42,423 bases of DNA from Mucidula mucida (Eukaryota; Basidiomycota; Agaricomycetes; Agaricales; Physalacriaceae). Below are positions 20,847-32,034 of this stretch, piece by piece. The stretch covers positions 1 through 42,423 of the forward strand of contig JADNYV010000298.1 in NCBI GenBank assembly GCA_015501055.1, written 5' to 3'. The translations under genes and the position numbers were made by a program. The notes beneath the pieces were generated by a model. It was not told the origin of the DNA and searched no databases. It worked only from the letters and a program-made list of their open reading frames with translations. Position 1 is the stretch's first letter. Each line of letters opens with the position of its first letter.

Positions 20847-23050
20847 ATGCCGGATTCATCACCTTCTTGCTCGAGTTCATCTTCTTCCACCTCCTTTCGC
20901 GAAGGCCAAGCGCGCCGACAGGCTCTCTTTGATTTCAGTGCTCCGCCTCTGGAGCGACGGAGAAATCAGCATATACCTATTCCAACGGCTCCCTTTCACT
21001 TTCTGGACTCGCATCTCTCCGAAATCCTTACACTGAAGCACGTGAAGATACATCCCTCCATACCTGTCGATGTATTCGCTGGTCTGGACCCAGTTTCTGA
21101 AGAACTTGAGGACTTAGACCCCGCAAAATTCACAATTCATAGGTTTAATCCAGACGCCTTTGAGGATAGCGCCAACGCTCTCTCTATCACATATATTCGC
21201 CAGGGAGTAATCAGATATGCATCAACGCAGATCACTGACAGTCTGGTCCTGCATCCAAGTCAACCTGACCTGGATTGTAGCTTACTCCAGTGGATCGGCG
21301 CTCGTTCAGAGCTCAGACACACTCTTGTTGATGAGGAATACGCGTCACAAGACCTGGTGTTATTGGTGAAGCCATTGCTCATCGCTATGCTGAGTTGAAT
21401 GGAAGAAATCGAGAGCTACTCGGGCGTATGCAAAAGCATACTGAGCAGCTGATATCGGCAATGGTCTTTTGTACGGATGCTCTTCCGATAATGGAAGACA
21501 TGTCCCGACTCGACGCTATGGATCGTTTTCCTTGGCGCCAGGACTCTCTTTGTCCTGCCGCTTCTCGTCCACGGTCACCACCACCAGATGCCTCAGCAGT
21601 TCCATGGATATTTTCTTCCAGTAGAAGGCCCTCGTCGGAGTCGTAGGGCTCGTCTTCGTGACGCACATGAGCCAGAGGCGCGGTCATTCGATATTGGCAC
21701 AGTCGAACGTGATGGCAATGGAGAGGCGGGTTACACGCCTAGATGCGAAGACTACGTGCAAAAGGTTGGAGATCACTTTGATTGTACTACGCGCATCCTC
21801 AAACTTGCATAGGCTTGGGTTCATGCGGTGAAGACCGACACGACTGTGATCGTGTTCGACTGTGGAAACTTCATCCGCATCGGCATTCGTCACCGCGAAC
21901 GACAGACTTTGTTTCTGTCCAACCTTATTGACATACGGACGTGCAAGGATCCTGCCTACGGTGGCCTATGGACCTCGCTTCAAGTGGCCGCTGCATTAGA
22001 TGCATTACAGAGGCTGCCGCTTTTGGAGAATGTTGCATCGAGTAAACGAAAAGCCACCTTCGACGAGCCCCACCGTCAAATTAAACGGCGAAAGCATGAT
22101 GACCCCACGTTAAGAGACAAAGAGTTACGTTCCGTTAATCAGGTATGTATATTGTCGTCGAAAGTACATCCACCTCAAATGCCTGCCAGACTATGTCAGC
22201 CTATATGGCCAAATTCTCGGCTCTGGCGGTCTTCTTCCGGTTCGACCTCTTCGATTCGCCCGCTCCCCTCCTTCTCGTTCATCCAGACGCAGAACGCAAG
22301 GCTCATTACGGACCGTCTGACTATCTCAAAATTATCGTGTACAAACGTCTTGGAGCAGGCTCCGTGGGTGACGTGTATCGGGCTGTGATAGACGGGGACA
22401 TGCAACCCCAAGATTCCAAGACGAAAGCGAAACGGTCTTCTTTGACCAAAAGGAAGGGCAAGAGTAAGGCGCTGGATGTGCTTGACTTGGACGATTTCCT
22501 TCATCGACCATTCATTCTCAAGCTAGCACTCACAGGCGCGAACGCTCGACGGCTCGACCATGAACTCCAAATCTACCGTCATCTAGAACAGGCCGGCGTC
22601 TCTGGGATACCGTCGCTGCTTGGGTATCGTCGGGGTATGGACGGTGATCTTCGCGTTCTCATGATATCCGATGCTGGACAGCCTCTAGGGAACCGATTGG
22701 ATAGCGAGCGGAAAGTTGACCTCTCGCCTGAAGCACGGTACGCTTACATTTCCTTTTCGTTGCGTATTGACCCAAACTATCTTGCGCAGCATCGAGCTGA
22801 AGTCAGTCTTGACGTCGATTCACGAAGCCGGAGTTGTACATCGCGATGTTCGCTCCTGGAACATAATGGAGGACGAATTTGGACGCGTGCGCTTCGCGGA
22901 CTTTGACAGAAGCACCTTGAAGGAATGCCTGAAGACTACCGCGCCGAGCAAGAGCGGTTAGATCGCTTTGTAGAGGGAGAGTTTATTGATAAGGCCGACG
23001 TTATTGGCGAAGACCCGCTTAGACGAAGGAGGAAGGCGAAAGCAAAATGA
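20847..23050 (+). pseudogene. Kinase copy K3: near-copy of K2 with three frameshifts
   Basis: From the ATG at 20847 it is very close to K2. Compared with K2/K4 it lacks one base near 21373, gains one near 21607-21619, and lacks one near 22913. The first two break the N-terminal domain; the last falls just after DFDRS and replaces the final ~50 residues with a short unrelated tail. Introns are 21765-21812, 22143-22189 and 22738-22789 (52 nt, against 51 in K2). The linker that is broken in K2 is intact here (MEDMSRLDAMDRFPW), so the two copies carry different lesions. The ancestral stop would be TGA 23048-23050. A functional product is unlikely. Confidence 0.8.
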
Positions 23051-23528
23051 CTTTCATTCAAGGCGCATACATCTGTATTTAGCCGAGTGTATCACTTCAT
23101 GAACTAATGGGGACGGTGCTTAAGGGATTTCTCAAACGCACCGGTTTCAACATGGACTTGACTCAGCCTTGGCCGGTGGTCCTCCCGTGTCTGCATCATA
23201 CCGTTCTTCCTGACCGCCATCATGATTGCGTATGTCTCTTAACGGATTGTACACGCCCAGTTCGCGCCCTTGGTGCAGTATTAATGATGGGTCCCGGTCA
23301 CGATTTGGCCGCTCTACTCGAGCCTCACGGCGTTCTGAATCTCCTATGGAAGACATGTTGGGCCCAAATCTCGACCATTGATTCCTTGACTGTGTACAGC
23401 TCGTTATAAATTAAGATAATGAAGGCCGATGATGTGCAAGTCTCAAAAACCTTTGCAATTCTAGTTCTCAGTTCATCAATATGTAGTATCGGTGTTCACT
23501 TGGTAGGAACAACAACAGTCCCAGCGCA
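23051..23528. other. Intergenic between K3 and the S28 peptidase
   Basis: The first ~45 bp repeat the K2 3' flank, which marks the right border of the K2/K3 similarity. A 100-codon frame at 23107-23409 shows no recognisable features and is not called. Confidence 0.5.
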
Positions 23529-25604
23529 CTAACGAAATCGAGGCGTCCAATCTGCGAGCCAAGACTGAATATACGCGATCGCCTGCTCCTGAATATACGC
23601 AATCGTCGGTTCAACCTCTGCATTCTCATTCCCAATGTCCGCTGTGTGTGATCCCTTCCCAAGGAAGACCGGTGTCAAGGAGGTCGACTGGAAGTCGATC
23701 GAGCGACTCGAGACTGTGGCGTCTATCCAGGGATCGTCTGATAAAACATGAGTGTTGAGTTTCTTCTTGTCATACAGAGGACGCACTGAGACCATTGGCG
23801 AAGAAGACACGGTCGACGTGAACGTTCCATCCGCCGTATTTGGTATTGATGTCGTTGACGGCGGGGTATGCGGAGGAAGGCTTGTCGTTGAAGGTTGCGG
23901 GGAAGAAAATTTGGCAGATTGAACGCTGTATGAGTACGAGTGAGGGTTGGGTGCGCTTTATATGATGGCACGACGTACTTTCGAATAAGCAATGTCAACA
24001 AGGCGAGAGATGATAGTGGGATGGCCCTTGGGCGCACCAGTCTAGAGATAACATGTAATCAACAATGTATGAAATAGTTGGAAGCTCACCTGGAACCATC
24101 CAAATTCGTTACATCTGTGTTCCTTTCAGCGTGGCGCAGAAACCATCGGAGGAATTCGCTTACATCATCCAATTCCAAGAACGCTCCGAATTGTCGACGC
24201 TGATGTTCCTGTATTGGGGTAAGGTATCGTCGTGACTGCTGATATCCGCGCTAGAAAAGAAATGAGAGGTGAACGAGGCAATGACAAGAGACTTACTCCG
24301 TGAGGAAGCCATGTGTCTCTCGCATATAGGATCCGAAAGCCTCAAGTGCATGATAAAGACCCCATCCGCTCTCCGGGGAGGTTTCGTTTTTCCCGTTAAC
24401 ATCCCAGATTTCCAAGTGGTCGCAAAACTCGTAAAACGGTTGATTGGGTCCTCTGTATTGTTGAAGATCCTGCCACAAGCCCATCGGTTCTTTAACTAAT
24501 CAAGATCCTTAGTACAGAGTTCAGGTGCTGTGGAACAATAAAACGCACGCATGTTTGCGACATCGTCGACGTAGGTAACGTTTCCCATACCAAAGGTTTC
24601 TTTCAAGGCTTGTATCGCCAGATCGTTGGTGCTAGAGAAGACGTCGTCGACGTGGGCAATGACGGCTTGGAAATCGCTGGAGCAGTTAGCGGGCATCCGA
24701 ACGCGGACAGCGTCTCCGTATTGCCAAAAGTCTCTGAGAGGATGTTAGTTGGGTAGTGTCAGGCGAAAGAGGTAACGGACTCGATAGCTTCAACTACAGC
24801 GGACGAAGCGTAGCCTGCGTAGAAGATCTCAGGGCGTCTAGTAGAAGAGTCAGGAGGCAGTGATGAGATATGGCGGTATAGTTACTGGTAAACGGCCCAG
24901 TCGACCACCGCGCCTAAGACACGTCGTCAATAACATCTAGAGGCAGCCGCGTGTACGTACCTGGATAGCTTCCTCCAAAAAGAATCCAGGGAGCCATATC
25001 CGGTCCGATTGAGTTGCCTCCTTCGACAGGTAAGACGATATTCTGGGCTAGGTAAACCATGTCGTCAATGTTTTGTTGGAGGGTAAGGTACTTGAGGCTC
25101 TCCTCTGAGAGATCTGGGTATGGGTTGCTCTGGCCGAAGAAGCGGTGCTCGAGAGCGATTGAGGCGCCGCATGTAGCTTGGGCGACCTTGCCTACTATGC
25201 TGTTATTCGCGCTTAGGATTCGCCAGAAGCCTGTGGTGGTTTTGGATATGTACTATCAGATCAGAGAGTACTTACCGTCTGCATTTTGTTCTCCGACGTT
25301 CAGAAGAAGAATAGGTCCACCTTTGGGTATGTTGGGAATGTTGGGAAGATGGAAATCAACGAGGAATCGTACCGGGTTTGTAGAACTCCCCGGAGAAGAA
25401 ATAACGTTGCTTGAACGTGCCCAAAGAGGGATTAGAGTGGTCGATGAGCTGGTCGAACCAGTACGTCGTGTTGTATTCCTCGGGGTTTGAGATGTCTCGT
25501 ACATCCAGAAACCGGCGATGTATACCGGGCTGTCGCGATGCATATACACAACCGAAGAGGGCTGAGGTATGTAGTAAGAGCGAACTCCAGAGCATTTCGG
25601 TCAC
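23529..25604 (-). CDS. Secreted S28-family serine carboxypeptidase-like protease (510 aa, 12 exons)
   Basis: Twelve minus-strand exons (25604-25373, 25320-25276, 25230-24961, 24913-24886, 24837-24781, 24733-24549, 24495-24297, 24250-24164, 24115-24091, 24041-23979, 23925-23793, 23737-23529) join in frame through introns of 45-55 nt. The N-terminus is a likely signal peptide (LLLHTSALFGCVYA). Family S28 (prolyl carboxypeptidase / dipeptidyl peptidase II type) features are FDQLIDHSNPSLGTFKQRY, GGPILLLNVGE, LEHRFFGQS, the nucleophile motif GGSYPG (Ser180), the acid in DDPW (Asp443) and the histidine in GSHTAD (His472). S28 enzymes cleave after or near proline and work in acidic extracellular or vacuolar space, so a nutritional role is likely. 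Two donors are unusual (GTCCGT, GTCTCA), and exons of 25 and 28 nt make it easy to mis-annotate. A TATA box lies ~100 bp upstream. Confidence 0.9.
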
Positions 25605-25702
25605 CGAGGGAAGACACGAAGGTGAGCATAACGAGCGGTAGACAAACGCGCTTTATCGTACCGTAAATATAGATCCTACATTGCTTTTGTACTGGATTCA
25701 TG

Positions 25703-25710
25703 TTTATATA
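25703..25710 (-). promoter_or_regulatory. TATA box of the S28 peptidase gene
   Basis: On the minus strand this reads TATATAAA, 99 bp before the ATG at 25604, a normal distance for a fungal TATA box with a short leader. Confidence 0.55.
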
Positions 25711-26248
25711 CCCAGCGGCAGTTTCAAAACAGAGTCCGCCGCGTGAAAGCGGTAGGGGACTCGTAAGCACTCTCGACCCGCACCCCTCCTAGGACGTGAG
25801 CATGGCAAGCAGTAGATAACGCGTTTTAACATACCGTTCATGTTAAATATACAGTACGTATTCTTTTTTGTAGTTGATTACAGATTCCGCGTAACACCCT
25901 CAAAGGATCAGAAACGGAGGTCTGAGATCGAACGCGGCGGCCGTGAGAGGGCAAGAGTAGAAGCGATGAGTCTCCTGGGAAAGCATTAAAGAAGACCTTG
26001 TAGGCTGTACAAGGGAATCACGGAGATTTAGAAGAACGTTTGAATTTTAATCGCATCAGATATCTTCAAGGTGCCGAAGTCCAAGAGTCGGAAAGTATGT
26101 GCCAGCAGTCTTCAGTAAGCGAGAATAGAGCTATAGCTAATTAGACATATTTCCTTACCAAGTATGAGTAGTATGTGGGAAGCAGCAATGCAGTGTTTTT
26201 CATTGGTGCACGTATCTGATCGACGCTTTGACCCTTTCCTCTTCCGAC
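25711..26248. other. No supported gene; weak 80-bp repeat
   Basis: A stretch at 25798-25880 weakly resembles 25622-25700 (GAGCATxxCxAGCxGTAGA and TACCGT...AAATATA). Otherwise nothing was recognised. Confidence 0.4.
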
Positions 26249-26394
26249 CATCATGTCAACGCCAACGCGTCGGTACACGGCCTCAAACGCGTCGGATATG
26301 CCTAGAGCGTGTGGTGGAGCTCCATGCTTGACGCTTTGCTTGCTGTCTTAGTCGGCTGGCATTTTCTACCGCATATCGCGCTCATATTGCCATG
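26249..26394 (+). repeat. Dispersed repeat R, copy 2
   Basis: It matches 4067-4208, including the MSTPTR...TASNASDMPRA start. After this start, another frame (26309-26599) is open and begins with a hydrophobic stretch (LLAVLVGWHFLPHIALILP), as a membrane protein would. No known family was recognised. Confidence 0.6.
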
Positions 26395-26682
26395 TATCTG
26401 TTTTTACGTAGTCTCAAGGAGCGCGTTTGCCTCCACCTTCTGCACGACAGGAATCCTTCAACGTCCTACACTGACGCATATACACGACCTACATTTCCCG
26501 CATATGCGTTCTGTTGCCGCCCATATCATCGCGCCTATGCCGGTTCAACCCGCTGACGTGCAGTACGCGCAATCTGGGTATACTTCTGACTGGCCTTAGC
26601 TGCGAAAATCATGGAGACAAGTTATGTGACACCTCACTTTCCTCCATATCGGCCTCTCATGTCTTCTTTACAGATGCCTTTG

Positions 26683-27130
26683 ACCTAGACCGAGTTGGGA
26701 AGATACAATTCTATACCATCGCGAGATACGACATTCCAGACCGCCGTCGAACGGAAATATTGTCATGGATCTGCTTTGTGACTTGCTGTCTCGTGCGTCT
26801 TTTCTCTTCCCTTGTTCCATCGATATTTGACGGTTGGTTCAGGTACTATATACTCATAATCTACATTCAGTAGCGACACACTTCGGAAGTATTAGTTAGA
26901 TGCCAATCGGTAGTCTCTCAAAATGAACTATTATCCGCTACTTCCTCTGTTTCCCGCGCGAGCCTCCGTAAATTCCTCCATCGACTGCTTGATGTGTTTT
27001 GTCGATTGGCATGTGCGACGGCTAAACAATATCACGAATATATAGTACGGTGAGCTCTCCACTTTCTCGCTGAATGATGTATACCTTATCAAACCATCGA
27101 CAGCGTCATGATATCGCATAGACCTGACTC
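26683..27130 (+). repeat. Tandem duplicated unit 1: remnant of a small membrane protein gene
   Basis: This ~450-bp unit resembles 27181-27630. Both encode, in the matching frame, a short hydrophobic stretch (ILSWICFVTCCLVRLFSSLVP here), then a GT donor after FDGWFR, and both end in ATGATATCGCATAGACCTGACTC. Differences are mostly substitutions with conserved hydrophobic character, which suggests both derive from a real coding exon. Confidence 0.55.
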
Positions 27131-27180
27131 CGCGTTCTTGTCTGCTTACGCCTTTCCCTGACAAGCCATGATAGACGCCT

Positions 27181-27630
27181 CCCAGACCAAGACGGGGAGA
27201 TCCAAGTTATGCCATCGTGCGACACGACGCTTTAGGCTACCGTCGAAGGTACATATCGTCATGGATCTCATTTGTGATCTGCGCCCTCGTGAGCCTTTTT
27301 TATTCCCTTGTTCCATTCATATTTGACAGCGCATTCAGGTACTCGCTGTATTTTTGGTGGTCATCTTTCAGAATCTACATCCAGTATCTGTATGCGCAAA
27401 GGAGTGACAGCATTTACACAAGGGCTCGATACCATTGACCATTTCCGCGCCGTCAAGATCTGCGTCGGGTTGGGTTTTCGCGCGAGTCTCCGTAATTCAT
27501 CAACTGCTTCATGCTTCGTCGTTTGGCATTGGCTAAACAAGATTACGACTATATATGGTGCGCTCTCCACTTTCTCGCTCAATGATGTATAACTTATCGA
27601 ACAGCGCTATGATATCGCATAGACCTGACT
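27181..27630 (+). repeat. Tandem duplicated unit 2: remnant of a small membrane protein gene
   Basis: Partner of unit 1. The corresponding stretch reads ISSWISFVICALVSLFYSLVP, followed by FDSAFR and a GTACTC donor with a good acceptor 47 nt on. Both units are interrupted later by stops, so no complete gene can be proposed. Confidence 0.55.
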
Positions 27631-27854
27631 CTTCTTGATTGAATGTGGCATGGATAGGAACGCGATTTGACTATTTGGTCGAACAACGGACGTCCACAAG
27701 GTGTCATGTGGTTGCCTTGTCTGGTTCAAATGGGCAACTTTCTCCAACAACTGCCATCCTCATCCCTCCATTCGTTTCTGCTTGTATTCTTTCGGTTTGA
27801 CAGCAACTTATTTCAATGCTATCAACAGCCGTGCCAATCACTGTTTCGTGAATT

Positions 27855-28435
27855 ATGTGTCCCGCGCGCAACGCAGCGATCCTCACCTACAATCACGGAA
27901 AATACCTTGCCGAACAGCTACCAGTTGAAATCATCTCTTCGATTGCGTCGTTTCTCGCAGGGTTCAACCACAACCAATGCTCTAGAAGGTACAATCTTCA
28001 CAATCTCGTGGCGGCGACGCATGTCTGTCAACGATGGCGCGAGGCCATCAGGAACGATCCCCGGCTCTGGACAGATATACAATTCGCGGTTACGACCTTG
28101 GGTGGCCATACGCGTCCTATATCCTCGGCAACCTTCTTCCCCTCTCTGGCAACCTTGCCTTGAAAATCAGCGCGAACTTCGAAGAAAAAGATCCAGCGCT
28201 TATCCAGATCTTGGATGCCTCGATGCGCTGCGACAGTCTTGCTCTCGTTCTTCCTCTTGAGCTGTGTAAATGCTGATGGCTCGCGCGCGGCCTTTTCCAG
28301 ACTCCGTTGTTTAACGCTCGTACCTTTCGTGTTTTCTGCCTTTTTAACAGGGGGAATACGTAGGGACAAGCCGCTTCCAATTATCCCGTCGATGATGGTT
28401 GGCTATTATACTATGGGGTATACATCTTGACGGGG
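27855..28435 (+). pseudogene. Truncated F-box gene, paralogue of 30262-31719
   Basis: The ATG at 27855 opens CPARNAA, then EQLPVEIISSIASFL (F-box start) and HVCQRWREAIRNDPRLW. A frameshift near 28098 moves the continuation (YILGNLLPLSGNLALKISA) into another frame, and a further change near 28275 follows. Similarity to the paralogue fades by about 28340-28435, so the whole repeat domain is missing. The 5' flank also resembles that of the paralogue, so the duplication included the promoter. Confidence 0.75.
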
Positions 28436-28850
28436 ACCTACCCTCTGACCTGCTCGTGCTAAACCGCCCATAGTTCCATCTCCTGGTAAATCCCAGGGTA
28501 CTCCATGCGAGTTCGAGGTGGCAGCTCAGCGGTACGCCCTCTGCGTAGGGATGAACGCTCAGTTTTCGGTCGATCTCCATTGCCGGATATGCGTACTGCC
28601 ATTCTTCGTACCCCGTGCGCGCTCTCCCATGGATTAGTGACGAAAGCTAGTTGAGGCGGCAGGCCAGTGCTTGATATGCCAATCCATCGTGCGGAAGTGA
28701 GACCATTAAAGCCGACGAGGATTCAATAGGTATGCCCTTGTGAACGACCCCATATGCCGCGAGTACTGACTTGGAGCGCCAGATTTTTGGTAAATTGGTC
28801 CTGCAAGAGGTTAACATAAGGACAAGGATCTGGATTATAGGTATCGCGGT
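28436..28850. other. No recognised gene
   Basis: On the minus strand short frames read protein-like (for example EIDRKLSVHPYAEGVPLSCHL at 28560-28490), but they are broken and match nothing recognised. This may be an unrelated gene fragment. Confidence 0.35.
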
Positions 28851-29647
28851 TCATATAGTACGTGTATGAATGCCCATACTTTAGTATCCACTAACAACTC
28901 ACTACTACAAGGCTCGCATCCAATACTTACGTTGAATTTCTTGGGGAGAAATCGACTTGCCTGAAAATGATACATTTCATACTTTCAAAGTTTGTCATTA
29001 TTTGCGACCGACGCAGTAGACGAGGATGGTCTCGATAGAGAAAAATTGCGCACCTCCCTGCACCTTGTTTATGAGACACTTACATGCAGATCATTGAGGC
29101 GTTTACTAATTCATTCCCGCATATACGTGGAGGTGGGATCGTACAAAAGACGACGGCTGACATGTATGTTATATGGTACGTGTATGAGTGCCCTTACTTT
29201 GGTATTGACTAACAACTATACTACAGGGCTCACATCCGTTACTCGATCGATACGACGTTTGAAGTTCTTGTGCGTCGCCATTAGAGGGAGAGACCGACGA
29301 ACTTGTACATGATACATAGATCCACCTACGACTGGAGCTTTCTTTATGATTTCGTTCGTGTCATTTCTTTATTTATTCACCAACTGTTGTCTGACGGTGT
29401 ATCTAGATACACGCGTCGCTGTAGTTCATACTTTTACAGCTTGTCATTATTTTGCGACCGACGCAGTAGACATGAATGGTCTCAATAGAGAAAATTTGCG
29501 CCGCTCCTACCACCTTGTTCAACATGAGGCGCTTTTACATGCAGATCACATTGAGGCGTTTACTAATACATTTCCGCACATACGTGGGGGTGGGATCGCA
29601 TCCTAACCATCGGACAAAAGACGATGGCCGACATGTATGTCTTATCG
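28851..29647. repeat. Compound direct repeat A-B-A'-B'
   Basis: Segment A (28851-28930) recurs at 29169-29245, with TACGTGTATGAxTGCCC and ACTAACAAC in common. Segment B (28976-29176) recurs at 29425-29647, with TGCGACCGACGCAGTAGAC and GAGGCGTTTACTAATxCATT in common. B' is about 130 bp further away than A' predicts, so extra sequence lies between A' and B'. No terminal inverted repeats were seen, and the product, if any, is unknown. Confidence 0.65.
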
Positions 29648-30261
29648 CCGAGTCTGCACCTTTGCGTTCCCCAGTGTCAAGATGGGTCGCCTCCGGAGTT
29701 GCCTGAGGCCCGTGCACCGTCGTCTCTTGCCTCTCAGATCCAAGCGGCTATAGCCGTCCTGCCCGCACTCCCTGTGAAGGGCGCTAGGGATTTGGAAACT
29801 CGAGTCGAGCCAAGGACGGCTCAATACGCTCACCAGCGTTGGACTAAGGCTACAAATTTTTAATGGAGTACGTCTGCACCATCTCCATCAGTCTATAGTA
29901 ATAACACGTTCGACAGCCCAGCTACATCGGAATTTCCTCCGACAGCACTTCACCTCACTGAGCGTGGCCGAGTTGACGATGAACGCCCCTTCTTTGTTTC
30001 GTCGAACAATGAGTTCACACAAAGAAGACCAATGAATGTGGCGAGGCATGTGTATGAGCGCGACTTTCCTGTTTGGTCGAACAATGACAATGGATGCCAA
30101 GGTGTCACGTGACCATTGTGGACTCATACAAGAAGCCAACTTTGTCTTCTAACAACCGCAATCCTCATCTTCCTCACATCAAATATGCATAATATGTTAT
30201 TCCCTTTCGACGTCAACCCATTGTACTGATTTTAACAGCCGTACCAACTGTTTTGTTACTT
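29648..30261. other. Upstream region of the second F-box gene
   Basis: Contains the CACGTG palindrome (30104-30113) and a flank that resembles 27645-27690. A 79-codon frame at its left end has no recognisable features and is not called. Confidence 0.45.
30104..30113. promoter_or_regulatory. GTCACGTGAC palindrome (E-box type)
   Basis: A 10-bp perfect palindrome with a CACGTG core lies ~150 bp upstream of the F-box ATG at 30262. It is framed by a 7-bp inverted repeat, ACAATGG and CCATTGT. The core is the usual site of bHLH factors. In the truncated paralogue the same position reads GTCATGTGG, so the core is lost there. Confidence 0.4.
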
Positions 30262-31719
30262 ATGTCTCCCGCGCGCAACGCAGCCGACCAGGCTTTGGTC
30301 TTCCTCACCTGCAGTCCCCGAAAATCACTCGCCGAACAGCTACCTATGGAACTGATCTCCTTGATCGCATCGATTCTGGCGCGTCCTTCTGAGGACAGTG
30401 CATCTCATATGCCATACAGCCTCTATCATCTAGTGCTGGCAACGCATGTCTGCCATCGATGGCGCGAGGTCATCTCGAGCGATCCTCGGCTTTGGACAGA
30501 CATACAGTTCTCGGTCCCGAATTTTTGGTGGCCATATGCCTCTGATATCCTTGCCAAAGTTCTTCCTCTCTCTGGCAGCCTTGCCTTCAAAATATCCGCT
30601 GGCTTTCTAGAATCAGACCCAGCCCTCACGCAAATATTGAATTTCTCGACGCGCTGCGACAGTCTTACGCTCATTTTACCTTATGATCTATATTGTGAGC
30701 TTAGTAGAGAAGTGATTGCCAGCCCCGACTCTTCCCAAAACTCCGTTGTCTATCCCTCACACCATTCCCGGACGTTTCGGACAACTTCTACTACGTCAAG
30801 ACTTCCGACGGCCAAAAGTTTTGGGAAGGTCTTGTTGCCCTGCAAGAGTTGACGCTTGAGAACAGCAGCGCAGAGTGGGTGTCATTGCCTGCCAGTGGTC
30901 GCTGCTTGGAGACTGTGGTGATCAAGATTGCCGGGGATCGGGGGAGGTCTTCTTTGATTTCATCGACATGCTTGACAGCAGCGAGACGATCACGAGTGTC
31001 ACCTTTCACGCGACGTCCTGCGGAGTGGACTCGGAAAATTATGGGCTAATCGTAACATGGAAGTGGTCGTCAAAGAGAAGATAAAGACGCTATGTCTGAA
31101 AGACTACGGCGTGCGCCTGCTACACTATGTGTCCTGCCCTGCCCTGCGCACCTTCTCGGTGGACATGCGTAGGTGGGATTCGGACGATATCCTGGAGGAG
31201 ATTACGGAGAACATCATGCAGAGCGTCATTGATTTCCTTGCGCAAGCGAATCCTCCGTTGGAGAACATCACCCTTGGTGCGGACGAGTTCCCACTATACG
31301 CGCTGCCACTGGTGCTACGCGCCGTACCCCATCTCAAGTCTTTCAACCTCCACGTCGACCTTTTCAGCGATCTGTCGTTCTTGACCGAGTTTTTTGATGA
31401 GCTCTTGGCGAAGAAACGTGACGGGGCGTTTGAAGCCGTGCCTGTGCTCGAGAAGCTGTCGATTGCTTTGCCTGCGTTGCCTTGGGACCGCCAGGAGGAC
31501 TTGAAGCCCGTAGATGAGGTTTCTGGGAAGAAGCACTTTGTAAACATGGTTGAGGAGCGGACGGCTGAGTGTATGAGGTCCGTTTTGGTGACGATTGGAA
31601 GCGGCGGGTGCTGTAGTCTTGATGAAGAGGATACTTTTGCGTTGGATGAATGTTTGCGACGAGTGGATGGGTTGGAGATTATTATATCCGGTTCCGGTCT
31701 TGATGCTAGTGCAGAATGA
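30262..31719 (+). pseudogene. F-box/LRR-like gene with three frame changes
   Basis: The ATG at 30262 opens SPARNAA, then EQLPMELISLIASIL and HVCHRWREVISSDPRLW, the F-box signature of agarics. The alignment with the truncated paralogue and the protein-like continuation (LPKLRCLSLTPFPDVSDNF, LQELTLENSSAEW, FFDFIDMLDSSETITSVTF, then an open 220-codon frame ending at TGA 31717) require frame changes near 30720, 30950 (in a G-run) and 31045. No GT..AG pair explains them. The length (~480 aa) and the order of parts match other F-box proteins, so this is a nearly complete gene with small lesions. It may be a recent pseudogene or hold base-calling errors. Confidence 0.7.
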
Positions 31720-31790
31720 TATTATTGACGGTTGATTCGCATTTTTTGCGAGTGTGATAAGAATTCTGTCAGGGACAGATGAGCGCACTA

Positions 31791-32034
31791 CTGTAGTGTT
31801 TCGACCGCAAATTCACATAACGGGTCACGGGGGTCTTTGAAGTGAAGCTATATATACATCATAACGGGTCACGGACCACTTTGGTCAGGCACGAGCCTCC
31901 AAATAAGGAAATTTCAGGTCCCGCTATAAGCGGAACTGTCCAAAAAAGGCAATTTAAGGGTCTGTGAAGCTGTTCGCTGTAACTTCAGACCATAATGGGT
32001 CACAGGCTGTGAAGTTACGGTCGAAACGCTACAG
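31791..32034. mobile_element. MITE (244 bp) with TA target duplications
   Basis: The ends are inverted: CTGTAGTGTTTCGACCG at 31791 and its complement-reverse CTGTAGCGTTTCGACCG at 32034, with similarity continuing for ~27 bp (3 mismatches). The dinucleotide TA flanks both ends (31789-31790, 32035-32036), as for Tc1/mariner-derived miniature elements. There is no coding capacity. Inside, a 15-mer (CATAACGGGTCACGG) occurs at 31816 and 31860, and a variant at 31991. Confidence 0.8.

Noticed and set aside
23107..23409. 100-codon frame between K3 and the peptidase gene
   Set aside because: No recognisable features, no paralogue, low-complexity content.
25059..25490. 143-codon plus-strand frame inside the S28 gene
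   Set aside because: Antisense shadow of S28 exons 1-3.
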